Source: a virus
IMG/VR virus record: IMGVR_UViG_3300046007_009781
Location: 1 to 64,000 of that record
Length of the DNA stretch: 64,000 nucleotides
Reading direction: 5' to 3' (one strand)
Each line of letters begins with the position of its first letter. Position 1 is the stretch's first letter. A model generated the notes under the pieces. The model was not told the origin of the DNA, made no database searches, and was given only the letters and a program-made list of their open reading frames with translations. The position numbers were made by a program, and so were the translations under genes. This document shows, in pieces, positions 35,701 through 46,300 of this stretch.

Positions 35701-38700
35701 GTAATTGGTTATTGCTCCCACATTGCTATTATACCCGGGCATACCAGCAATAACAAATTTATTATCGTTTGTAATTTTTACAGCACTTCCAAATGCACTA
35801 TTATTGGCTAAAATAGATTTAGGTAACGCAACATCATATACCCAAGGATCAGACTTTTCAAATACTGCCCAATCGCGTGCAGTATTATATTGAGACACCC
35901 AAATTTTATCTTGATTCAACCATCCATTATTTGGTTTGACAGAATCTAAATCTATTTGCCTTTCAATTTTTAAGCTAACTAATTTGTGCAGAACCCCATT
36001 TTCGGAAATTGAACTAAATCCGGTTAGCGACGAAGACACACCTACAGTAAACTGTGTTAATCCATTTACGGCAATAACTTTATAAAATCCATTAAATCTA
36101 TCTAAATTTGTCATCATCACTGTGTCGTTTAACGATAATCCGTGTGATGTATCTGTAGTAACTAAAATACGTTGATTTAGAGCGTTTGAAAGACTGATTA
36201 TTTTTGCAGTAGATTCGTTAACTCTAAAAACATTCCATGTTTGACTGTAATCTTTAGCTACCCATATAATAGATCCTGTTCCTATATTGTTAAGATTGAT
36301 ATTCAAATTTTGAATATTATTAATATCGAAAATAGTATAGTCTACATCTTCAACATTAACATACCCTGCAGTTTGTATATCCCCTATATAATTACTGTCT
36401 ATATTTCTATTCAACAAAAATGGACTAGACCAAGGAATAGTTGTGCTCTTATATAACCCATTTTGATCTGTAAACAATGAACTATATATTACTGAACCAT
36501 TTGAATTTACTTGTAAACTAGTTGGATTACTTAAAGTATAATTTTCATATAAAACAATGTCTACTGACTGATTAGTATCTAAACTACCGTAACTACCTAC
36601 TCTAAACGCCCAATCTTCGTTAATTGTTACTGTAGTAGGTTGATTTCCAAAGGTAACATTACCTAAAGCATTGATGGATTTGAGTGTTCCTTTTTCTTTG
36701 ATAAATCCTTGATAAAACTTTACTTGACTAGAATCATTTAATCCCAAATCATTTAAATAATTTCTGTTCCTAAATCCAATTAGTCCCAATGAGTATTTGT
36801 CAAATTCACTTTCTAAATTAATCAAATCTGTATTATAGAAAGTTTCACCCACTTGAGCATTTTTAGCGAAGTTTTGTAATAATCCAGATTTTACTTTATT
36901 TTTATCTACAGGAATCCAAGATTTAAAATTAAATGTAGTAGATCCTGCTAAATTAGATCCTGCTGTATAGTAGAAATTTTTATATTCTACTAGATCACCT
37001 CGAAGATAATCTTTGTTCATTTGCCAAGGATCAACTTTTGGTGGGCCGTATATAAATCCGTTAGGATTTAATGTACCATTCCATTCGCCTGTTTTATAAC
37101 CTACAATTTTTAACCTATACTGTCTTTGCCCTGATACTGGATCATATATAATATCATTGAATTCAGTGCGATTGTTAAACAATAAAATATGTTCGTATTG
37201 AATTACATTTAATGAAATAAACCCAATTAAATCCTTAGTGCTTTTCAAATTAAGCCACAAGTAACCATTTTCTCTGTTAATGGTGTAAGCGTCAGAGCCT
37301 ATCATTTTGTAATTCTGATCAATTATTTTACTACCATTAACTTGATTAGTAATTTTATCTACTGTGGCTGTGTTGTTGAAAAAACTTAAGTAATTACTTG
37401 CAGGACTTAGTGTAATAACGCTGCCCGAAGACCAGCCTTGTTGAATCCAAAATAAAAATTCTTTTACACTCAGCGCCCAATTTTTAATCTCTCCGAGAGT
37501 TTCATCAAAAAATCCAAATCTAAATCCCTGCAACAACAAATATCTTTCATAGCCACTTATAATATTTGCTACTTGTTGAACTGTATTAATTTCAATACCA
37601 TAAGGAATGTCTAATTTAAAATTAGTAAATTCTGTGTAATAATCTGCTGCCCTGTCTAATACTTTGATAACATTTTTTTTACCAGTTGTAGCAGGGGGCA
37701 CGATAGTAAAAAATGGATTTTCTGCGTCGTACCCAGATAGCTTAAAACCATTTTCAGTTTTTTCAATTATCATTGCACTGTATCTAGCATTTAAAAACGG
37801 CACAGATTTGTGCAATGATAAATCAAAATCTTTGTCTGGAATAATAATATTTGTATTTGTACTAGAGGGACTATTTTGTTCTGCTAATATTTTTAAATAT
37901 TGTTTTCCGCTGAACCCTGCCATTCTGTAGGACAATTGTAAATTAAAATCTCTTACAAAATGTAAAAGCTGTGATTTATTTGCTGCACCTTGACTTATTA
38001 AATAATCCCCAATCCAATTAATATAACCTGTTGCTCGCAATAAAGTGCCAGACACTGTTTCCCCATTTAAGTCTACCGATGAAGGGGTAATTCTTTCATT
38101 GGTACCCTGTATTAGATACTGATCTAGTTCGACATTATATCTATACTTGTTTGTGTTAATTCCATATGAAAAATATTTGGCAGGCTTAATCAGTGCCATT
38201 GCTAATTGTAAAGCAAATGGATACTCACTGCTTTTTTTCCATGCAGTTTCAACAGGGCCCCATTGTCCTACTGTCCAACTTCTATCAAATGTATTTGCAT
38301 CAAAGTTATTAGTTAATATACCTAACGGTGGTAATAGAACACCGTTTTCATTTACTGGAATAAAATTTAAAAGATTGGGACGGGTAAATTTAATGTCTGT
38401 GCCTTGACGATCCCCTTGGGCAATATAACCATTTTGTAAATCTGTCCACAAAATTTTATTACCTGACGTGTAAGGAGCAGGGCCATAATAATCTTGCCAC
38501 CAGTCTGGTTCTTCACTGAACCCTAACATTTCCCATGGGGTTAAATGGGGTGTTTGACAATCATAATAGTATTGATAACAGGCTCTCCAAGATCCAGGGA
38601 GATTATCTCTATCAATTACGTCTAAACTACCAGAATAGTTATATGTAAACGGAGAATCATTTTGGTAGGTAGTGTTTTCTGTATAGTTAAAATTATTGAC

Positions 38701-41700
38701 CGCAGCCCATCTTAAATAAAATTTTCCCACCAACTGATTAAATTGTGTGTATGTAATCCCGGTATCTCTAAATTTTCCAGGGACACTTTCGTAAACATTT
38801 ACTAAGTATTCGCTGTAAGAAGTTTTAATGTTATTGTATATTCTCTTTTCTAATTCTAATAAGATTTGATCTCTTATGTCTCCGAACGTGGGAGTTAAAC
38901 TACCGTCATGGCCTCTTATAAAACTAGTAGGAGTAGAATAAGTGTAATCTATTATAATATCAGGAGTAAATTTAGGATATAGGCCTAATTTAGTAGGAGT
39001 TTCGGGAATCCAATTTCCGTCAGTGTTTTGATATTCTACAATTGTTAAAACATCATCTATAGCAAGGTCTACAGATTCGTTTATAATTACACCAGGACCA
39101 GTTGTTGCAAATACATAATCACGACCAAATAACAACTGACTGCCATTCAGATAAACTAATATAGCTAAATTATTAAGTTCAGTTGGATTGTAAATAGAAC
39201 TAATTTCGTAGGTTCGTTGTAATGTATTAAACACAGAGTAAGTAATAGTATTTTTACTGTCCCCGTAAGGCACCATACCACTGTAATACCACGGAAAAGT
39301 TTTATCTTTTATAGTATTAATCTTTTTAATAATTACATCTACTGCACTAACTGGATCAGATAAATTGTAATCTCTAATAGATTCAGCTAAATTTAAAAAT
39401 TTGTTTTTGAATCTTGTGTATTCTTGAGATGCATAAAATAAACTGCTATAAAAATCGAATGTTTCATTACACAGAAACATCATTGCATAACTCAAAGGAG
39501 CACTTTGTTCTAAAATTGTTCCAGGTTGGTTTTCTACATACAAATCTCTTAGATTACTATTGCCGGGGTAATTGCCCACAAAGCTTAAACTATTTTGTGC
39601 CAACTCCCCTATATGATTACGCATCTCACCTAGGGTAATTGAATTAACTTTAGCGTTTTGTGCATTTAAATTGAGGTTAACAGGAGCTTGATAAAATGCT
39701 AAATCACTAATTTGATCAGAATATACTAAGACATCAACTCTACTACCTTTAGTCATCTTTCCTGGTTTAATCAATAACTGTAATTTATTACCAGGTATAT
39801 TAAACAGTTGATAAGAATTAACATCTAATTTTTTGAAATTTATATAAACTAAAAAATTTGGTCTTGTAGTTGGAAGTAAGGGCTTAATATCTAAAAAGAA
39901 ATCATTATTAATGCCATCAAATGTAAATGCAAAATTTTGCATCTGACGCGATTCGCTGTTCGAATTGGTCCATGCATTAACATTAATAACACTAAGATCC
40001 TCTAAATTTTTATGTAAAAAACCTACATTAATATTTTTTCTATAATTTTTGTTATCTACTTTATATTCAAATATTTGATTATCGAAGTCATTGTAAAATT
40101 CAATGTCCCCAATATTATTAAAATTTCTATAGGATAAACTAAATCCTAATACTGGGTCAACTGCCCCTGTGCCGGTTTTATAACTAAAAATCTTTGTGCC
40201 AACAAAATTAGATTCATTGTTAATAATAGGGTATTTTGTAGTATCACTTAAACTTATATCATCATCGTCGAACACGTCAAACAGTGGCGGTTGATTGATT
40301 TCTGTTTTTTGTTGTGCAAATATCCAGTTGTTACCGTTATACCAATAAGTTTTTCCCTTATTATTCAATCCATTTAGTACACTGACAGAATAATTCTCAT
40401 CTACTATAGCATCATCTGCTTCTACTAGTTTTATTTTTTGACCAGTATCATCTATGTTTTCAAAATCAATGACATAAATTTTTCCTTTCGAAAGAGGATC
40501 TTGGTCTAAACTAAAAATAACTCTCATACCTTCAATCAGTTTAACACCATCAATATACATTCCTTCATATTGACCTTGCACATTTAAAAATGGATTTGTA
40601 AATTGAGTGTCAAATAAATCAACTGGCTGTTTACTTCTTCTGCCAAAATTAATCAGTTGTAAATCTGCATCAAATTCAATGATTGGTCTTTTAGCTCTAG
40701 AACCTTCATTATAATCTTGTTGAATGTTAGTGTAATATGCAGTAGCATCTAATACCCCTTTATGAAACCAACGATTTCTTCTAGTCCAAGGATTTAAATC
40801 TAAACTTGCTCTATTAATGACGATATAATCCGGAGTCGAAATAGATTCGTCAACGTCTAAAAAAGTGCTACCAAAATATCTCGGTCCAACTATGTATGGG
40901 TATGATTCAGTAATAAAATATGCATAAGTTCCATCTGGAAATTCTGGAGTAACACAATATCTGCCATTGTAGATATCTAAGTCTGTTACTGCAGAGGGGT
41001 CTATTAGAGTTTTGTGAACATAATCTTCAATGAATGAACCTGCTTCAAATCCAAACTGAATTTGTGTACCTTCTAAGTAGGTTACATTTCCATTTAATAA
41101 AACAGTAAAATCACCGCTGTAATCGTTTAGTCCAACTGCAGTTTTTAAAGCATTATTAATAATATACCTGTCAGGCACTGGCAAAGGCACACCATCAACT
41201 GTAACACTGGTAATTTTCATTCCAGGATTTAATCCATTAGTAGATGACACACTGATTAGCGGACTTGAAAGAATATCTGTTGTGACTGTAACTGTTACAT
41301 TGGCAGGCCTATAAATAGAATCAACATTATCACTGATAATATAACCACTTGTTAGTCGTTTAACGCCGCTAGTAGAATCTAATGCAGTTCTATACCCAAA
41401 AGGACCATATATAGGGTATCCATCTAATGCTATACCTATTAATTTACTGTGCCCGTCAGTGTTATTGTATCCATCACTGAACCCACTGATATTTGCCCAT
41501 GCATTTGCAGTTATAAAGTCGCCATTAGTGTAAGCATATTCACCGAAATCAAAAACATTGCCTCCATAAGCGTCCCTGCCATTAATATTAACTTTATTAG
41601 TATCGTAATGCCATTTAGCACTGTCCGCTGACGGAATATACGCACCATTACTTACACCTTTAATAGGTATACCTGGTAATGTCATGCCGATCGTAGCATT

Positions 41701-43356
41701 ACTTAAACTAATATCTTCATGGTCGCCTGGTTGATTTTTTCCTACTCTGAACGGTAATGTGTAAGTAAGATTTTGTTCTACAATATATCTACTATTAATA
41801 CTATTAGGAAAACTACCAACAGAAACATTAGGATATTGTGGGAAATCTGTTGAGGTTATTTTTAATTGATCTCTTGCAGAATTTAACGAAATTTTACTGT
41901 ATTGCGTAAAATAATTTGCTGGTTCAAAGGTAGTCAAAACACCTGCGTATCCAACAATTAGATCATTTACTGCAATTAGTCTTATTCCTGTACCAACACC
42001 TTCTACATAATATTCCTTATTACGATAAGATTCAGGTAAAACTTGTGCATTAAATTGTATTTTTAAACCGTTAGTAAATGTAACACCGTTTGGACTAACA
42101 TAGTTAGTTTTTCCTAATATCTCGGACGTAATATCAATAAAACTATTTGTAGAATCTATAATCCTTATTACACCATATTGATTTTCATCTTCACTGTCTT
42201 GATAATATAAAGTTTCCAACGGGGCAGTAATGACTGGGATTCTTATTAAGAAATTATCAATTGATGTATACCATTCAGTGTTGCCATATTCTATACCTGA
42301 CAAAACGATGACCTTGTTGTTAACAGGTATAGCACCATAATAAGCTAAGTTAATAATAAAATCATTACCCGACGGAGTTAACACAATGTTCCAAATACCA
42401 TATCTTTGAGCTGCTGGTACAGTTACATTATTAGCAGTCCAATCTGCGGTGTTATTAGTATATTCGCCGAAAATTAAAAATTTTCCGTTAAGGTTTGATA
42501 ACTGGCCATCAATTCCATTATACAGATTTTTAATTTGAGATAATAATTGACCTTGTAGATTTGCGTAAGTTAATGTGCTAACTAAATCCACAGTTTGCAC
42601 CACTGGCATGTTTATATAAAAATCTTGTGCAGTGCTGATAGGCACATTAAAGTAAATTGTGCCAAACTCTGTTCCGTTATTATCTACTCCAAGTATTTGT
42701 CTTGTACTTAAATTGGTTAACTCACTAATGCCCGATAACCCCGGTTCTGTTTGAATATAAAACTTTTTGCCAGGTTGATTAATTACAAATTGATAGTTAC
42801 CGCCGCGAGCTAAAGTGATATCAGGATTAGGAGTAGTGCCATACCCGCTTAGATTATAAACTCTTAACGCAGAATCCGGATAAATGTAAAATGTTCGTTC
42901 AAGCTGAGCTTCACCTGCAAACACAGGAACCGGACTGGGCCCGTTAGGTAACCAATAATATTGGCCGAAATTAATTAGGGTGTCTGCATTGATTCTCGGA
43001 TTATAACTATAAAAGTCACTTCGGAATAAATTATCTTGGTTTGATACGTTAGCTCCAAAATAATTAATTTTTTCTAGTAATTCTTGATAGGTAACCGCAT
43101 ATTCCAAATCACCGCTTATGGCATTTTTAACCACTACTGCTGGTTCAAGTTGATAGTCTGCTCTTAAATCCGTGGGTTCAGTAATGTATGTGGTTATGTT
43201 ATTAAATCCGGGAGCAAATTTTCTGCCTACATAACCATTGATTGCTAATAGATTTGGTTCTGTTACTAATTGATCCAGAGTAGCATTTAGAAATTTCTTA
43301 TTGGTTTCAGTTTGGAATACTGACGGTAAAAAATTAACAGTTTTAGTATTGGCCAT
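29752..43356 (-). CDS. Giant baseplate wedge / virion structural protein (4534 aa), gp7 position
   Basis: 4534 residues in one uninterrupted frame of 13.6 kb. It follows gp25 and gp6, where T4 has gene 7 (about 1030 residues), so a gp7-like wedge core with large additions is the likely role. Visible parts: a YHYH-like domain near residues 563-672 (LIGIALDGYPIYGPFGY); seven FG-GAP-like repeats between about 2515 and 3140 (for example FGYSVEICTNSCSVFVGAPF and FGSAIDITNTKLIVGS), consistent with a seven-bladed propeller; a helical conserved stretch VKPYRTTLREYVVDYLGYDN; and four GSGYTIPPVVTITG-like strands near the C-terminus. Asn, Thr, Tyr and Ser are common and Cys is rare. The surface-exposed additions may act in adsorption. 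The gp7 assignment is by position. Confidence 0.8.
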   Translation of the reverse strand: MANTKTVNFLPSVFQTETNKKFLNATLDQLVTEPNLLAINGYVGRKFAPGFNNITTYITEPTDLRADYQLEPAVVVKNAISGDLEYAVTYQELLEKINYFGANVSNQDNLFRSDFYSYNPRINADTLINFGQYYWLPNGPSPVPVFAGEAQLERTFYIYPDSALRVYNLSGYGTTPNPDITLARGGNYQFVINQPGKKFYIQTEPGLSGISELTNLSTRQILGVDNNGTEFGTIYFNVPISTAQDFYINMPVVQTVDLVSTLTYANLQGQLLSQIKNLYNGIDGQLSNLNGKFLIFGEYTNNTADWTANNVTVPAAQRYGIWNIVLTPSGNDFIINLAYYGAIPVNNKVIVLSGIEYGNTEWYTSIDNFLIRIPVITAPLETLYYQDSEDENQYGVIRIIDSTNSFIDITSEILGKTNYVSPNGVTFTNGLKIQFNAQVLPESYRNKEYYVEGVGTGIRLIAVNDLIVGYAGVLTTFEPANYFTQYSKISLNSARDQLKITSTDFPQYPNVSVGSFPNSINSRYIVEQNLTYTLPFRVGKNQPGDHEDISLSNATIGMTLPGIPIKGVSNGAYIPSADSAKWHYDTNKVNINGRDAYGGNVFDFGEYAYTNGDFITANAWANISGFSDGYNNTDGHSKLIGIALDGYPIYGPFGYRTALDSTSGVKRLTSGYIISDNVDSIYRPANVTVTVTTDILSSPLISVSSTNGLNPGMKITSVTVDGVPLPVPDRYIINNALKTAVGLNDYSGDFTVLLNGNVTYLEGTQIQFGFEAGSFIEDYVHKTLIDPSAVTDLDIYNGRYCVTPEFPDGTYAYFITESYPYIVGPRYFGSTFLDVDESISTPDYIVINRASLDLNPWTRRNRWFHKGVLDATAYYTNIQQDYNEGSRAKRPIIEFDADLQLINFGRRSKQPVDLFDTQFTNPFLNVQGQYEGMYIDGVKLIEGMRVIFSLDQDPLSKGKIYVIDFENIDDTGQKIKLVEADDAIVDENYSVSVLNGLNNKGKTYWYNGNNWIFAQQKTEINQPPLFDVFDDDDISLSDTTKYPIINNESNFVGTKIFSYKTGTGAVDPVLGFSLSYRNFNNIGDIEFYNDFDNQIFEYKVDNKNYRKNINVGFLHKNLEDLSVINVNAWTNSNSESRQMQNFAFTFDGINNDFFLDIKPLLPTTRPNFLVYINFKKLDVNSYQLFNIPGNKLQLLIKPGKMTKGSRVDVLVYSDQISDLAFYQAPVNLNLNAQNAKVNSITLGEMRNHIGELAQNSLSFVGNYPGNSNLRDLYVENQPGTILEQSAPLSYAMMFLCNETFDFYSSLFYASQEYTRFKNKFLNLAESIRDYNLSDPVSAVDVIIKKINTIKDKTFPWYYSGMVPYGDSKNTITYSVFNTLQRTYEISSIYNPTELNNLAILVYLNGSQLLFGRDYVFATTGPGVIINESVDLAIDDVLTIVEYQNTDGNWIPETPTKLGLYPKFTPDIIIDYTYSTPTSFIRGHDGSLTPTFGDIRDQILLELEKRIYNNIKTSYSEYLVNVYESVPGKFRDTGITYTQFNQLVGKFYLRWAAVNNFNYTENTTYQNDSPFTYNYSGSLDVIDRDNLPGSWRACYQYYYDCQTPHLTPWEMLGFSEEPDWWQDYYGPAPYTSGNKILWTDLQNGYIAQGDRQGTDIKFTRPNLLNFIPVNENGVLLPPLGILTNNFDANTFDRSWTVGQWGPVETAWKKSSEYPFALQLAMALIKPAKYFSYGINTNKYRYNVELDQYLIQGTNERITPSSVDLNGETVSGTLLRATGYINWIGDYLISQGAANKSQLLHFVRDFNLQLSYRMAGFSGKQYLKILAEQNSPSSTNTNIIIPDKDFDLSLHKSVPFLNARYSAMIIEKTENGFKLSGYDAENPFFTIVPPATTGKKNVIKVLDRAADYYTEFTNFKLDIPYGIEINTVQQVANIISGYERYLLLQGFRFGFFDETLGEIKNWALSVKEFLFWIQQGWSSGSVITLSPASNYLSFFNNTATVDKITNQVNGSKIIDQNYKMIGSDAYTINRENGYLWLNLKSTKDLIGFISLNVIQYEHILLFNNRTEFNDIIYDPVSGQRQYRLKIVGYKTGEWNGTLNPNGFIYGPPKVDPWQMNKDYLRGDLVEYKNFYYTAGSNLAGSTTFNFKSWIPVDKNKVKSGLLQNFAKNAQVGETFYNTDLINLESEFDKYSLGLIGFRNRNYLNDLGLNDSSQVKFYQGFIKEKGTLKSINALGNVTFGNQPTTVTINEDWAFRVGSYGSLDTNQSVDIVLYENYTLSNPTSLQVNSNGSVIYSSLFTDQNGLYKSTTIPWSSPFLLNRNIDSNYIGDIQTAGYVNVEDVDYTIFDINNIQNLNINLNNIGTGSIIWVAKDYSQTWNVFRVNESTAKIISLSNALNQRILVTTDTSHGLSLNDTVMMTNLDRFNGFYKVIAVNGLTQFTVGVSSSLTGFSSISENGVLHKLVSLKIERQIDLDSVKPNNGWLNQDKIWVSQYNTARDWAVFEKSDPWVYDVALPKSILANNSAFGSAVKITNDNKFVIAGMPGYNSNVGAITNYAINYADDLVENLTLTSFANDTVSLGASVDSGQQFVIAGAPDSNGNIGYCFVYSKDEFGSISESQILRPNTASQGKFGHSVALSEDDYWLYISAPDTDDVYVYAYNRNRLTANTSFVADGTTSNYLLDFTPDDPESILVVSAAQTFVPYKDYDLTGSEIVFDTPPSVGTITVSQKKGFKYFTTLSGNAGSKFGFSLATTLAGDQIVIGSPKSNLTIESTTYTNNGEISVFDRSIDSFLVQTEDQINFSIRSTINEFTRVFIDNTEQIINQDWVSFGPSVVQFLSPPGIGKIVSIETNIFNLVERRSSTIPESKQEFGYSVEICTNSCSVFVGAPFNSNVNLFNGSVYRLINQGKAYGNISGTIQNPSVTSGDSIRINNFLINFSGTTLTDIVNTINNYNIPGVVAANTNGYLSLTSSSVIAADKLKVLPGQGNALSSLGLTVFTEVEVINNPSNKSYDYFGKQVKINPNSNILSVGSDSAATLEATTFDKSLNLITIFDSESTLFKENKSDSGAVWIFSYLDDNRQSIQYPGIYTFIQQLTPTVIGSSLQTNDKFGSAIDITNTKLIVGSKHNKRQGFNTGRVFKFDNNAGLLGWDVIRNQEPKVDIDSLLKGYIYSSKNQTITYNLDYIDPAKGKILGLAEQEINYKIDYDPAVYNNVSLTSLSQNNTLFWSNEQVGQVWWDLSTVRYIDYEQGSIEYRANNWGRLFPGSVIDVYEWVESLYPPNQYVANGGNGIPKYPNNEAYVTVTYVDPTSNFTTVKYYFWVKNKTTVTKSSSNNRGLPVSSIASYIADPKSSGIKYYAALRDDSLAIFNLVNETISDDTIFHLDYATILNSNVIHNEYALISEKGSKSADIPTSIYNKLVDSVSGVDRFGNPVPDPTLPVQTRYGTAIRPRQSLVINRNESAKNIFQYVNTILSDNIISQNFDISGLSGGEPIPPVNSGEYDLIVDNLESLGFVDILLQPIGYKVLVQSDSSVDNLWTIYIKDRAVIDWEPNLSISKGTYVYYSQRAWIAIEDFVTGSEFNTENFVTYRPKNVWNLIRVQSYNINEYWQYRDWYASNYDISIPPNYIINNAAELSNLRLKSGDYVKILDNGQGNWFIIKVFPNQVETVAIQNGTIEFTDNLWDLANNNMGFGADDFDTGRFDQNPSLETREIIDIIKNNIFINRLDPNFVELFFVTINYILTEQKTIDYAFKTSFITAIQKIKGLVQPEIYNKENQNFYEQYINEVKPYRTTLREYVVDYLGYDNWNGYVGDFDVPPYYDPVLKLSRSPSGEFIEDANALQLPQYRDWLFNRSYYIASVEIVDGGSGYTIPPVVTITGSANGNNAVAKAYITDGVVSRIDLLYQGSDYLSTPTVIIDGGNGQGATARANLKNDLVRSAKMVLLYDRYTYGTSVKPWEPNTAYNQGQIVNYNGVAYIVNSTNYISDATFNLRNLTIYTVDKFLNANDRIQAYYEPELGQPAKVFSLLQSGIDYPGVQVQGPLYTDSGGFDTSGFDTVIFDPFQLDSDGTYVISDAILDAKITSSFTDTSLGIRPEDIIVDGGPYVYDSFRNWTANTAYQKGDLVSYNNQVYYTIQDYTSNSSFSTTDLALYDVGPYASHAPEELIPGRVYDTLEMTVYTIAADPTSNVFISWQANSGIAVDYIQIANVGLGYNPAEVFVTITGGGAALDAQAQILLDSNGSAVSFEVSEPGLGYITTPNVIVVGTNLEPIIATAVMKLTNAPSSENPYPLMTYKIFKDMNDNYTYLRVDQSASTTLSANLGLTDSSIYVSDASKLQEPASAGGEPGVVFINGERIVYYFKDNTTNTLSQLRRGTNGTGAVPHYTGNIVYDGSQNQVVIQSENYIWYPGINGNGTINVSAFSNTIVGTGTYFASELSIGSNVFLNDGRYVGRVSRIRSNTNVAVINNVGFYANAASYQISSNVTVISTSGNTANLNADTAYIRSNLWYTPNLSTATNGGGLFNSNTIQAEFLKQGLLNSY

Positions 43357-43365
43357 GTTATCTTA

Positions 43366-46300
43366 TCAAGTAATTATAGTATTTACCGAATTATTTTGAA
43401 GGTTCAATAAGGAAGCTGTAATCGATGGGATTACTTCGATATTTTCCACTGTGGCAGCACTGATTAAAATTTCATTTGGTTCTGAACTAATTTGCTGTAA
43501 TGAACCATATACTTGATTGGTGCTGTTAGGTATAATCAAAATACTGCTTATATTAGGAGCTAGCCCTTGCTGAATATAAGTAGCTAATTCTGTAAAATAA
43601 AACGTTTCACCGAAATCCCAATTACCTAAAGCAAAAAATGCATTGATATATGCTAATACTTGGCTACGTATTTCGCTGTCAGTTAGATTGATATTGGAAT
43701 TTTTTACTACCTTGAATGTTGCTTGTAGTTCTGGCAAGGCTTTATTTCCAAACAAAGGCTTAAATTTAGCAGGATTATAAATTAATGCATCACTCAATGC
43801 TTTATAATTTTCTAAGTCGCCAAAAGCTAATTTTAAAGTTTCTGGCGTTTCTTTTTCAGGCTCTTGAAGAGTGCCTGTTGTGTCAATAGCCCAAGCCCTA
43901 TAAGAGTTTTCATACTCCTTTGTTAAGATGTATAAATCTATTAAGTTACTTGGGCTAGGATCAATTCTTCTACTACCTGGAGCGTTATGTTTGTATTGAA
44001 AGTATAAAGTTTCTCGTCCTATTCTCACAAAATAATTTGTAACTGTAATTAAGTTTTTACTAGATCCAGTTTGAGAAATTTGATAGAATTGCTGATCTTT
44101 CCATGCATAAAAGACCTGCCCTATTTCGTAATTGTTAATATTGGCTATTATAGTAGATCTGATATCAAAAGTTACATTAATTGTTCCAGGAACAACTGGT
44201 ACATAGGTTACAAAATTGTTGTAACCTGCCACCGATTCAAAAAACACAAATTTTCTATTAAGTTGTGCCGAATCTACTGTTGTAATACTAATTGTAGGCA
44301 CTGTAGATAATTCATAATATAATTCTGCGGTAGAATCATAAAATATTTGGCCGTTTTGAAATAACTTAACATATTGTGTGTAAACTCTTGCCCCATTAAG
44401 TGTTGTCCATAACACTGAACTATCGATAACTGTTTTAATTGGCATTACAAGATTTTGGAAAATATCTGGATCATCAGGTACCCCATTATCATTTTGATCG
44501 CTATAAGTAATCAAAACTTTTCTAGCATCTACGTATCCGTCACTTTCTACTACCTGATCATAAACAAACCAAAGATAATTTTCTGGCAGCGGTTGCCCTG
44601 TGTTAGCATTACCGTTTATTCTCAAGACATTAATACTATCGTTTACTGTAAATCCTGTAACTGGATCATAAATTTTATTTTGATTTTCAAAATAGAACTT
44701 TGTTTCCCTCACACTCTCAAAAACAAAATTGATACCCCTTGCTTGAACTGTATAGGTTGCACTGCTTACAGTAAATGCTAATAGCCAACTAGAGTCTTTT
44801 GATTGTCCAGTAGTGTCCCCTTGAAACTCTAAACTAAAAGGTGCAGTAAGATTTAAATCAACAGGATCAATAATCTCCCATGATTTAGTAGCCTGATCAT
44901 ATCTTAAACCAAAATTCAAATAATTTTGAATATTGTTTATTAATTTAATTTTAAAATCTCTGGTAAAACTATTGTTGTAAGCAGGAAATACATTTATAGC
45001 AGTAGCCGCTGTAGGAATATTTTCGCTTAGTGTAATTGGCCCTTGTCCGTTAGACAATACTCCTTGATTGCCGGACCCTACTAATTTTACCACTGTAGCA
45101 TATAATAATAGTTGGCCATTTTGAGGCACTAAACCATTGGAAGGTAATGAAACTATTTCATTAGCTGAATTAAAATATTTGCCATCTCCCGGACTAAAAA
45201 TTATTACACTTCCTTCAGTTATATAATTGTTTGGAGGTGCTACTCCTGTTCCCACTGCAACTTGATTTCCAAAATATCCAGTAGATGAATTCGATCCCAC
45301 CGTGATTCTGTTCCAAGATAAATTTAAATTAAATCTTGTAAAGTTTTCATAATAATAATGTAGTATTGGTTTATCTCTAACCAAAGGTAATACTTGATTT
45401 TCAATGACTCTATTGATGTCTGAGGTTGTGTTAAATGTAAAGGTAAAACTAGATAGTGTATCCTCTTTATATACTATCCCATCTTCTGCAAATATATTAG
45501 TACTGCTATATTTTCCAGTAGTATCTAATACATCTAAAAATCTACTGACACCACTGCTGGTACGATTGACTGCTTTTACTTTACTAATTGAACTGTAATT
45601 ACTGTAAGGAAAAGTATTGTAATCCTCACCATTAATCATCCTATTTTGACTATAGTAAAGTTGAGGTGCTTTTGTTTTAATTTCAGTTATACTTTCACGA
45701 GCAATAGCATTTGCCACAGTGTACTTTAAGCTTGCCACAACAGTTAATGTTTCTAATCTGCCAGACTTACTGATATAAGGAATGTTTAAAGTAATATTAC
45801 TCATTTCGTCTGGAGTGATTGTATAACTCAGCCCTATGCTTGATCGAAAGTAAGTTCTGAAACTACCTACTGGAATTTCTGCAAACGTTCCGTCACCGAA
45901 AACTAAATCAATTTGATCACCTGCTCTGGAATTTACTTGAAAACTTTTTTTAGCTGCGTTATTATTATAGATAATGTTAGTTCCTACTACTGCAGGTATT
46001 TTCTCCCATTCGTCAATAATAACTCCGAAATTGTTAATTTGATAAAGCCAGACGTCAGTGTTGTTAATATTGTCAACATTAACTGCCGCTAAATTATTGG
46101 GTATACTTTCATTAAATGCAAATTCTTGATTTTGCAAATTACCTTGTTTAAAATAAAAGAAAAATCCTGTATTATTACTAGAATTTCCTAAATTATCATT
46201 TTTATAAATGATATTTAAAGGAACTCCAGGGCCAGGACTAGCCTCATAAATGTAGTCTGTGTCAATGCTGGTTCCACTTACTGCTTCAAACTGCAGTGCA

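Noticed and set aside
29752-43356. Plus-strand frames of 60-90 codons opposite the giant structural gene
   Set aside because: They are scattered, lack ribosome sites and family resemblance, and run antisense to a continuous coding frame.
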